From the NCBI GenBank assembly GCA_905221605.1, contig CAJNDS010002513.1, positions 246,001 through 310,000 on the forward strand: a DNA stretch of 64,000 bases, in the 5' to 3' direction. Shown piece after piece: positions 35,045-44,100 of the stretch. Below the pieces are notes generated by a model. That model was given only the letters and a program-made list of their open reading frames with translations. It had not been told where the DNA came from and made no database searches. Numbering within the stretch: the stretch's first letter is position 1; every line of letters begins with the position of its first letter. The position numbers were made by a program, and so were the translations under genes. Source of the DNA: Symbiodinium natans. Lineage: Eukaryota; Sar; Dinophyceae; Suessiales; Symbiodiniaceae.

Positions 35045-35507
35045 GTGGCGTGCGCGTGCGCGTGCGGTGCGCGTGCGCGGTGTGCGTGTGCGCTTGTCAG
35101 TGTGCGCGTGAGCTGGAGCGCGTTCGCGTGCGCGGCGCGCGTGCGCGGAGCGCGTGCGCGTGCCGCGGCGCGTGAGCGCGTGTGCGCGTTGGCGTGCGCG
35201 TGCGCGTGGCGCGTGCGCGTGCGCGTGCGTGCGCCTGAGCGTCGTGCCGTGCGCGTCCGCGTGCGCGTGCGCGTGCGCGTGCGCGGGCGGGCGCGGTGCG
35301 GGGCGCGGGCCGCGGGCGAGGGGGGGGCGGGAGCGGGCCGGGCGCGGGCAGCGGGCGCGGGCGGGCGGGCGGGCGCGTCGCGGGCGCGGGCGCGGGCCGG
35401 GAGCGGCGCGGGCGGCGCGGGCGCGGGCGGGCGGGCGGGCGAGGCGGGCGCGGGCGCGGGGCGGGCGCGGGCGCGGCGGCGCGGGCGCGGGCGCGGGGCG
35501 AGGGGCG

Positions 35508-35544
<37 letters not shown>

Positions 35545-35566
35545 CGGCGCGGGCGCGGGCGCGTGG
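35045..35566 (+). repeat. Extremely GC-rich GCGCGT/GGGCGG tract
   Basis: First alternating GCGTGCGCGTGC, then GGGCGCGGGCGGGCGGGCG. The plus strand is G-rich with many G3-4 blocks at short spacing, fitting G-quadruplex potential. The alternating part has Z-DNA potential. Confidence 0.9.
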
Positions 35567-35618
35567 GGTGGGGGTTGGGGGGGTGTGTGGGGTGTGGGTG
35601 TGGGTGTGTGGTGTGTGT

Positions 35619-35694
<76 letters not shown>

Positions 35695-36416
35695 TTGTGT
35701 TGTGTTGGTGTTTGTGCTTGTGTTTGTTTGTGCCTGTGATTTGTGTTTGCTTGGTGTTTGTTTGTGTTTTTTCTGCGTTTGTTTGCGTGTGTGTTGTGTG
35801 TGTTGTGTTTTGTTGTGTTTGTGTGGTGTTTGTGTGTGTGTGTGTGTTGTTGTTGTGTGTTTGTGTTTTGTGTTTGTGTTTGTGTTTGTGTTTTTGTGTT
35901 TGTTGTGTTGTGTTGTGTTTGTGGTTGTGTTTGTTTGTGTGTTGTGGGTGTTTTGTGGTTTGTTGTTGTGTGTGGTCTGTGTGTTGTTTGCTGATTGTGT
36001 TGTGTTGTTTGTGTGGTGTGGGTTGTGCTTGTGCTTGTGCTTGTGCTTGTGCTTGTGCTTGTGCTTGTGCTTGAGCTTGTGCTGGTGCTTGTGCTTGTGT
36101 GTGTGCTTGTGTCTGTGTTTGTGTTCGTGTTTGTGTTTGTGTTCGTGTTCGTGTTTGTGTTTGTGTGTTTGTGTTTGTGTTTTGTGTTTGTGTTTTGCGT
36201 TTGTGTTTTGTGTTTGTGCTTTGTGTTTGCTTGCGTTTGCTTGCGCTTGTGCTTGTTTGTGTTTGTTTGTGTTTGTGTTTGTTTGTGTTTGTGTTTGCTT
36301 GTGTTTGCTTCTGTTTGTTTCTGTTCGTTTGTGTTTGTGTGTGTTTGTTTGTGTTTGTTTGTGTTTGTTTGTATTCGTTTGTGTTTGTTTGTGCTTGCTT
36401 GTGCTTGTTTGTGCTT
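35567..36416 (+). repeat. (GT)n and TTGTGTTTG/TTGTGC low-complexity tract
   Basis: A pure GT run (about 35610-35690) is followed by TGTGTTTG-type and CTTGTG-type repeats (about 36025-36110) to 36416. Open frames rich in Val/Cys/Phe here are artefacts. Confidence 0.9.
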
Positions 36417-36923
36417 TAAGGGAGTTTAGGGGCTTCCGCAGTTTACTGTAGAGACTTTAAACTTTGAGACATTCAGGGGGTTTCGGAGCCTCAGGAAGCT
36501 TAACTTACGGAATCTTAAGGGAGTTTCGGGACCTCAACCATCTCGACCCCGAAGTTCCATGGGGAACCGAACTTAATGTCTGGGACAGGCCTAATCCTTT
36601 TAAGGGGCCGGGGGTCTAGGCACAAGGATTCAGCCAGAAGCAAGGTTTCCTTAACATAACGATTTTTTATTTTGCACCGGGGTAACAAGCCTTTGGGGGG
36701 TCGCTGGCTGAAATCCTTGGAGAAATTCTGTCCGAATCTGGCTGAAATCTTTGTGGACTCCCGGATCCCACTTCGTGCCCGTCCTACTGCGCCGCCAGGC
36801 TGCCAGGAAAACGAAGCCCACAAGACCAACCAAGCCCCCAAGATAAAACCCGACACCGAAAACCCGAAGACCCTTGAATCGGTGGATCGCGCAGAGCTCA
36901 AGTACTCTGAAACAAAGATGACA
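36417..36923. other. Stretch without a supportable gene
   Basis: A minus frame (36515-36901) is open but has no recognisable domain. Two imperfect copies of a GGGAGTTT...GGGGCTTCCG-like phrase occur near 36420 and 36510. Confidence 0.4.
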
Positions 36924-37793
36924 TCAGCTCCGACGCTGAGAAATCGACACAGCTGCTGCTAGAAACCACTGTTTGTCTCGAAGAGCAAGCAGCAGCCAAA
37001 CCCACATCCAAGGGTCTCTGCATTTGAGCGCGTGTCTTCTCTGCGCGTCTTCGGCATCCGCAGTTCGCCCTTCGCCCTCCCTGGTCGAGCCAGAGAGATC
37101 GGAGCCCATGTCAAGCATGTCGGCCGCCATGACGTATGCACTTTGACTCATGTAGATTGGAAGATGACGAATCCACTTGCCAGCACCCGTAGTCTTCGTC
37201 TTCTCGAGCACGCCAACCGGGCCCAGGCGATTCAGTCGCAGACGAGAAGGGCTTAAACTTGGCTTAAACCACATAAGTCACTGGTGCTAAACCACGTGCA
37301 TGTAGAGGCGCTTGAACATCGACGAGCTCCAAGGACCCGACTATCACAGGGGCAGCAGTGGGGCTTTCCTGGTCGGGGGGGCACCGACCTCCAGGTCACA
37401 CGTGGCTTGGTTCACAAATTTCGATCTGCGACGCTGAGATGCGTTCGGGCCCAGGAATGCAGCCAACCTTTTCCATGAAAGCAGATGCCGAGACAACAGC
37501 TTCTGGCACAGTGCGACCGCAAGGTTCATCCACATACTCGCGCAAGTAGTCCAGCACGATGCCCACGTGCGAAGGACATGGACATCCACAAGCACCCAGG
37601 CTGAAGTACAAACCTTTCGCCGCTCGCGAACCTTCTTGCGAATGGCGGAAGCCCTCATAGAACTCAGGGACGCAACAATGATTTCCTTGGGAGCAGATGC
37701 GAGTTGCGCTTGCGCAGAATAATGCAGTCCGAAAGCACTGCAGGCACTCGAGCAGAACCACTCGACCCTACACTCGGACTGCCGCAAGCACAC
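36924..37793 (-). pseudogene. Tyrosine-recombinase-like mobile-element remnant
   Basis: Several minus-strand frames in order look like pieces of one protein. These are YLREYVDEPCGRTVPEAVVS followed by AFMEKVG (about 37600-37460), CDLEVGAPPTRKAPLLPL (about 37400-37345), and LEKTKTTGAGKWIRHLPIYM (about 37200-37140). The last, with R/K-T-K-T-T-G-x-G-K-x-V/I-R-x-L-P, resembles a segment I associate with integrase-like proteins predicted repeatedly from dinoflagellate genomes. That family assignment is from memory and not checked. Frames change between pieces, so it is broken. Confidence 0.4.
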
Positions 37794-37965
37794 ATGTCAA
37801 AGCCACATGCAACTGCAATCATGCAGAAGAAGCCTACCTGTGCACAGGCAAAAGTACAATGCACACAACGCACTCCCGGATCCTACTTTGCAAGTGTTCA
37901 CCCTGTTTCCTCAGTAGAAGCCTTGGAGTCAACAGCATTCTCAGGAGACACATGTCGACGAACCC

Positions 37966-38013
37966 AACTTGCACTGCTTCCATAGCGCTGTTGCAAAACA
38001 CACCAGTCATTAC
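37966..38013 (-). pseudogene. Third copy of the channel S6-end exon
   Basis: Starting after an AG|G acceptor-like junction, the frame reads VMTGVFCNSAMEAVQ, matching exon 9 of the channel gene (VMTGVFCNSAIKAAE). It then diverges into unrelated sequence. It lies about 200 bases past the stop codon of retroelement A. No neighbouring channel exons were found, so it is probably an isolated duplicate or a gene remnant interrupted by the retroelement. Confidence 0.55.
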
Positions 38014-38214
38014 CTCGCCGGGGGGGTAGTCGAAAACGCCGCCGTCCACACCAGAAGGGGGAAACTGACGGCAAAGTGGCGGAACCTTATCTGCAAAAGA
38101 AATCCTTAGCTGCGCGAAGCGTCATCCGTCCGCCCACACGAAGTGGGAGGGACGAGACGACAGCAGAGCGAGTCCTGAGCCGAAAAGAAATCCTCAGTAG
38201 GGCGGAGCGAAGCA
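38014..38214 (-). other. Presumed 3' untranslated region of retroelement A
   Basis: Between the stop of the RT frame and the channel-like exon are about 200 bases with no gene. A phrase GGATTTCTTTT occurs twice (minus strand), each preceded by TGAG or TAAG. No poly-A tail is evident, so the exact element end is unknown. Confidence 0.45.
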
Positions 38215-41190
38215 TCACCGCTCGTAGCGGAGCTTCAGGTCACTTTCCCTCACCTTTTCAAGAAAAGCTAGCACGCGACGATCATGATCGACGTGCCTGC
38301 CTCCCGCAGGCCAACCCAACAATCTCTGCGCCTCAGTCAACGGCCGGAGGCCCTGAGGACGCGAGATCCCTTGGCAATGCCACCAGACGTGGTCTCTGGA
38401 TGGCACAGAACTCCTTTCATTGCAGTACGGGCACAAAGGCATCTCGGAGCCGGTCATCTGAGCAAACCGGGCGTGAGAAACGTACGCCCCTGACAAGATT
38501 GCCAGACTGTGCCTGCTCTCAGCGGCATAAGTTCTGACCCTCTTCATGCAACGTTCATCGTAGTCAATGAACACTGCATCCCTCCTTGAAGAGCTAGAGT
38601 GCTGCTCTAACATCTTGCGCCTCCAAGCCTCGCGAATGACATGCTTGACGAAAGGAAACCTGTCCCGAAGGTCACCTTCAAAAGACACGTCACCCCTGCC
38701 TGTCCAGACAAAAGGCCTGACGACCGTGAAGCCAAGATCAGACATGAAGGCGCGGATTCGAGAAACCGCCAAGCTGACATCCCACCCTTGCAAAGACAGA
38801 CCGCCTCTCTCCACTCCCCGCCAGAAGGCTGCGAGAGCCGACACCCCGGACATGAAAGACAAGTCAGAGCCATGACCCGACAGGACCTTCAAGAGAGGGA
38901 CAGACGCTTGACGGAGGTCAACCCCCAGAGACCGCCACGCAGCCTCGAGCTTGCGAGTGTGCGACTTGGGAGGAGACGACAGCAACCAACCCCAAGACGC
39001 GACTGCAGCCGACGTGCAGGAGATCAGGAAGGCCTTGGTCCTCAGCTTGAGCGGAAGCGCCTTGCTCCTTGCAGCAACAAAATGAGCAGCCTCCATTCGT
39101 TTCTTCTCCTTAGCACTCATCTTGAAGCCTGGCTTGCCCCTAAGAGTAACTCCCAGCACCGTGAACTCATGAGACACCTGAAGCTCGCAAGAAGTGTTGC
39201 GCAACCTGCGTCGACCAGAGCCGGTCACATGGAAGAACTGAGCCTTAGCGATGTTCTCTTTAAAGCCTAGCTTGGTGGACTCCCTCTTCCAGAAGTTCCA
39301 AACAGCTTCACATTCCGAGGGGTTGCCTGCAGCCCAAGACCTGTCATCAACGTAGATGAGCTGGCTGAGCCCCGGGAAATCCTGTTGAAGCTTCATAGCA
39401 GGGAGTCTAAGCGTCAGGCTCAAGGCAAGAACCGAAAACGCGTCGCCCTGGGGCAAAGAAGAACCAGCCCACTGAAGCTCATCAGAACAGAGGCCCTGCC
39501 ACGAGATGACCCTTCTCTGCTCCGTCCATAGAAGCTCAAGACCCTCCACGATACTTTTTGGGAGCCCGGCATGTTCCATGACAGCTGCAGCCCGCGACGG
39601 GCGCAGATGATCATATGCCTTAGTGTAGTCCAGCGTGCCCAGGTAAGCACCCTGAGAAGCTCTGTGCTCCAGGGATAGCACAGTAGCAAGGATGTCCCGA
39701 CCCTTTCTGCCGCCAACCACGTACGGCGGCAACACGCTTTCGATCCACTGACTAGCATCCTGGCTCTTGATCCGCGCGCTACCCCAGATACGGAGCCACA
39801 AAGAAGCCACGCTGATGGGTCTCAGCTTGGAAGCTTTGAGGGTCTGACCTCCCTCGGACTCCTTAGGGATGTGACACTGCCTCATGAGAGCCCACTTTTT
39901 CGGAAAGCGACCACCCTTCTCCATGACTTCAAATATACACTCTAAGAGAGTCCAAAGCTGAGGTGGAAAAGAAAGCACTTCCCCCGAGTGCCAGCCATCA
40001 AGCCCCCCAGCTTTGTTGCGTTGCCTATGAGCCGCCACGGCGAGCTCAGTGCTCTTTACAGGCCTCCAAACCGCTTCCTGGCGAGGAGGACCATGCGCAC
40101 GGAGGTAGTCCTCAACAGGGGTCTCTCCGTCGGAAGAGCGATCCCAGATCCTGCGCCAGAAACTGGTGATCTTCTGAAGAGCCTCGTCGGGGCCCAGACT
40201 GGGGTCCTGAGCACCTTCGGCCTCATCGTCAATCACACAGTGGGTAACAGGAGCCCTTCGCCCTTTAAGCCACTTAAAAGCTTCCCTATCCTCTTGGAGT
40301 CTGGTCTTCCAAGAGCTCAGACGACTTCTTTTAACGCGAGCCTCTTCATGCAAGATCCGTTGGTACAAAGCTTCAGACGTGAGGCCCGGCTGCCACTCAC
40401 TGCACCGACGAATCTTGTTATCGAGGTTACGCCACTTGCGACGCGAACACGTACGAGAAAGTCTCTCCCTCTCCCTCAATCGGGCATGAAGATTCCTCGT
40501 GACTCTAAGCTTATTGGCTTCGTTGTCCCTATAAGAGCAGTTAGCATGGTGAGCACGTTTCCTCCACCTAACCGGCAAGCCCTTGGTCCTAGCAAAGAAG
40601 TTCTTAAGACCTTGAAAGGACATGCCTTGCTCCTTACCGACAGAAGCCGCCTGCCACAGAAGACTCTCCAAAATGCCTTCAAACTCATCCCAAAGCTCGT
40701 CAACGGCGTCCTGAAGAGCGTCGCCCCTTAAGGCCCTGATCCCCTCCCAGGCGCGAGAGATGCTTGCAACATCCACGCTGCTCCTCCAGTGTTCAGCAAC
40801 AAGGGCACGAAAGCCCTCCTCGTGAGTCGCATCCGAAGGACAGTATCTAGGATGAGGAACCAACTCCACCAGGCGGGCTCTGTCCACAGTGGCCAGCGGG
40901 AGCTGGAAACTGAAGGCTTTGTGATCAGACCACCTAGTTTGCAGAAAGACGGGTTCACAGAGCCTGACGTTAGCAAAAGCATAATCGATGACTCTTCTGC
41001 CCTCCCATCTGCTACTGGTCCCAGGGGCCTGAAAGAGCTGAAAGCCCGAGGACTCCAACACCAGCTTTAACCAGTTCTCAGAGCAAGTGGCATTCCAGTC
41101 TCCCGCCAGGGCACACGGAAACGCGCCTTCAGCCTCAACCTGATCAAAAACATCCCTTAAAAAGTCGTCAGCCTTCAAGTGGTGACCCAC
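38215..41190 (-). CDS. Retroelement A second frame: endonuclease end, reverse transcriptase, zinc knuckle
   Basis: 991 codons if begun at the GTG at 41190. That start is formal, since the sequence continues the endonuclease of the preceding frame. Residues ~25-95 hold the EEP catalytic blocks GDWNAT and WSDHKAF. Residues ~395-680 are the reverse transcriptase: KLRPISVASLWLRIW ~455, TLDYTKAYD ~520, SSLPQGDAFS ~580, and IYVDDRS with the catalytic YVDD ~613. A thumb/connection region follows (KLGFKENIAKAQFF). Residues ~920-940 hold a C-terminal zinc knuckle, CPYC...H...WWHC. The stop is at 38215. The frame lies +1 relative to the upstream one. Confidence 0.85.
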   Translation of the reverse strand: MGHHLKADDFLRDVFDQVEAEGAFPCALAGDWNATCSENWLKLVLESSGFQLFQAPGTSSRWEGRRVIDYAFANVRLCEPVFLQTRWSDHKAFSFQLPLATVDRARLVELVPHPRYCPSDATHEEGFRALVAEHWRSSVDVASISRAWEGIRALRGDALQDAVDELWDEFEGILESLLWQAASVGKEQGMSFQGLKNFFARTKGLPVRWRKRAHHANCSYRDNEANKLRVTRNLHARLRERERLSRTCSRRKWRNLDNKIRRCSEWQPGLTSEALYQRILHEEARVKRSRLSSWKTRLQEDREAFKWLKGRRAPVTHCVIDDEAEGAQDPSLGPDEALQKITSFWRRIWDRSSDGETPVEDYLRAHGPPRQEAVWRPVKSTELAVAAHRQRNKAGGLDGWHSGEVLSFPPQLWTLLECIFEVMEKGGRFPKKWALMRQCHIPKESEGGQTLKASKLRPISVASLWLRIWGSARIKSQDASQWIESVLPPYVVGGRKGRDILATVLSLEHRASQGAYLGTLDYTKAYDHLRPSRAAAVMEHAGLPKSIVEGLELLWTEQRRVISWQGLCSDELQWAGSSLPQGDAFSVLALSLTLRLPAMKLQQDFPGLSQLIYVDDRSWAAGNPSECEAVWNFWKRESTKLGFKENIAKAQFFHVTGSGRRRLRNTSCELQVSHEFTVLGVTLRGKPGFKMSAKEKKRMEAAHFVAARSKALPLKLRTKAFLISCTSAAVASWGWLLSSPPKSHTRKLEAAWRSLGVDLRQASVPLLKVLSGHGSDLSFMSGVSALAAFWRGVERGGLSLQGWDVSLAVSRIRAFMSDLGFTVVRPFVWTGRGDVSFEGDLRDRFPFVKHVIREAWRRKMLEQHSSSSRRDAVFIDYDERCMKRVRTYAAESRHSLAILSGAYVSHARFAQMTGSEMPLCPYCNERSSVPSRDHVWWHCQGISRPQGLRPLTEAQRLLGWPAGGRHVDHDRRVLAFLEKVRESDLKLRYER

Positions 41191-44100
41191 ATAAAGGTAC
41201 CAAAGTAGTCACACCGCCAGTCAAGCAACCTCTGGGACCCTTAACCGGAGGAACGTGAGTGACCACATACCCAAACTTCTGAGCAACCCCAGCGAACGCC
41301 CTCAGCTCCGAATCCTTGAAAGAAGTCTCTTGCAAGAAAACCACTTCAGGGGCTTCTGCAGGTACTCCCTTGGCGTCGTTTAGCCACCTCCACGCCCCGA
41401 TGCAACCTCCGCAGTTAAGCGAAACCACATTACACGAGGCGGGCGTGAAGCGACGACGACGGGGCCCGGGATTAGGTTCAATCCCTTCCTGCAGAAGCCG
41501 CGCAAACTTGGCCTCAGCCAGCTCCTTCCAGTACTTGGGCTCAGAAAGAACCCTTGCTGCCAGGCAACCGGTGTTGCAAGAAGGCAGTGAGGGCCCCGGC
41601 TGAGGCTCAATGTTCTCTGCAACCAAGCGCAGGAACTTGGCCTCAGCCAGCTCCTTTGCTCTATTAGTCATGAGCGTCCTTGGGTCCCTGTCAGAAAGAG
41701 TAGGAGGTCTCTTGCGGCAGAACCTGAACCTAACAGGGGCCAGAGCAACGAGACTTGACCTCTCCGGTTCCTGCAAGGGCACAAAGTCCTCATACGCCTG
41801 CAGATTCCCTCTCATCTCGGCGACCACAGACTCTAGGAGAGGCTTCCATTTGTTCCATCTTTTTTCTCCAATACACTGTTTTTGGAAGGTAGACGGGGTG
41901 CCCATACCTCGACAGTGTTTGCAGATCAACATCATGCTCGCAGTAGCCCCTCTTTTGTTTTTCTTAGGGTTCTTGCGGAAAGTGATGTATCTTAGACAGT
42001 GGCCCCCTTTGCCTTGAATCTTGTCCAAGGCGGCCTCTCTCTCCCTACGCTTGTGAGCTCCCACGGCATGTCCGCGCTGGGACATACGCGCCCTGAGATC
42101 CTCGTCACCTCGTTGCTTCATGACGTAGGCCTCTTTAGGGGACACGCCAGGATGACACTTGCTGAAATGAGCTTTGACGGAATTCTCATGGGTAAACTTG
42201 TGCACGAAAGGAGGCAAGAACATCCCGCAGAGAAAGCACTTCCAACCCCTGTCCTGGGGCGCCAACTCAGCAGAAGCATGCACGACCGGCTCTCTTTGAT
42301 TAAGCCGCGGAATCGTGGCTCGCTCCTCCTCCGTGTGGCGTTGCACGTGATTATCCTTGTTGCTAATGAGTCGTTTCCTGGCTCTCTTTCCTGGTGGGAC
42401 GACAAGCTCAAAGTCGCAGATTGGACAGGTCCACCTCTGTTCTCGCTGGTCCCTTTTGGGCGCCCAAGGTTTCGCGTTCTTTCGCTTCTTGCGCGGTCGA
42501 GGGTAAGGACAGGAGTCAAACTCGTAATCCCCGAGCCCTTGGTTCACCACGAAGCGTTTCACCTCGGACTTTGCAGCCTCTGACACGACAGGGAGAGGCT
42601 TGAAACCTTTGTCAGAACCCGGCGAACTGGAGAAGGCCTGCTTGAAAGCACTCAAGACAGAGGCAACTGAGTTCGGAGTGTGCTCTGGCCTCCACTGTCT
42701 GGCCGAAGACTCTGGAGTAGAAACAGGCCGCCACCTCTGAGGCTCCGGCGTAGAGGCCACCGACCTAGGAGTGCCCTGCGGGCGCCAAGACGGAGAGCCC
42801 GGAGCGGACCCTGCACGCCCTTCCCAGCTCGAACTTGCCGGTTCCTGAGCTTTGTTAGCCGAGTCCGGAGAAGGAGGCTCCTGAAGTCTGGGGGAGAAGC
42901 CCGCGGCCGACCCTGCAGAAGACTCGGGTGTACCCTGAGGCTTCCAAGAGCTCTTCCCCTCTGAGCCTGAAGACTTGCGGCCTCCAGCTCTGGGGACCTG
43001 ACTGCTTGCACAGTGCTGTTCAGCACCGACCCACTCTACTGGCCACTCAAAACCTTCGTTCAAAGTGGCCAAAACGTAATGTTCCTTAGTGTGGACCAGG
43101 ACGATGGGGTCCTTTGAAGCTTTGCCAAACCTGACCGGGGGAAACTCTTTCTCGAGTGAAGCAACAACGATCGAAACCCCGTACCTTCGAGCAGCGGCGG
43201 CGATATTGATTCCGTCAATCCATCGCTTATCACGCAGCGTGCATTCCAGGTACTGAGCCCATTCAACGGGAACGGGCCCATCTTCGTGGAGCTCAGTAGT
43301 GCGCTCGTCGGGAAGGAACAAAGCTTCGTACTCAGAACTGTGGCCTTTAAGGTGACAGTAAATGTCGTGTCGACACGTACGTCCCATAGCAACCAGATTG
43401 TCCTTGAAGGACTCCCACGACTTTTTGGCACGAAAGGCCATGCCTGCAGCGATGGCCTGATAGCCACACCTGCCGTCACCTCCGCACTCGTGGAGCGTAA
43501 CGACTTGGGGAGCATCCTGGGAGTCTTTGGGCTTCTTCGGCGTTCTGCTGCGCTCTCTGTCGTGCGAGCCGCCTTTGCCGTCTCCTTCTTTCATCTCCGC
43601 ATCCTTTCCTTCCTCATCCAACTGCGTATCGGCGTTCTCACCGAGGGGGCTTTTGCTACGCCTATTCCTAGGAGTGGGAGGGGCCTCCTTTTCCGAAGCA
43701 GGGGTCTTGAGGGGCCTGTCAGTTTTCCTCGTACCTCTACCGAGCCTCTCAACCTCACTAGTGGTCCTAGCACTACCACTCGCAACCTGGGAAAGCAGCA
43801 TGGTAGAAGCAGAGTCTTCTGTCGTTATGGGGATGACCCCAATGTTGCCGTCAGGACCAATGGCTCTAACCAACCAGGGAAGCCTTTGACGTGGCAAGCC
43901 TAGGATGGAGATTTCAGTACATCCTATGTCAGTCAGGCAACTAACGACATCAGCTTCGGTCCAACCCTTGGGAGCCCCAGAAAGCCTCCAGGCTCGAGGC
44001 TGAGGCTTGTTGAGGTGCCTGAGACCGATTGAACTGCCTCCACCTTTCCTGTAAGCGAGAGGATGCTTTCCACCCGCCTCTTTCTGGGCTCTCAAAAAGT

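Noticed and set aside
33324-36451. Very long open frames (522, 834, 317 codons) rich in Cys-Gly-Val / Trp-Cys-Val
   Set aside because: Produced by a 9-bp GGTGTGTGT minisatellite and adjoining GT/GC repeats that contain no stops; all three frames are open and there is no protein complexity.
42652-43026. Plus- and minus-strand Arg/Leu-rich frames within retroelement A
   Set aside because: Shadow frames of the 1198-codon frame; composition follows the main frame's codons.
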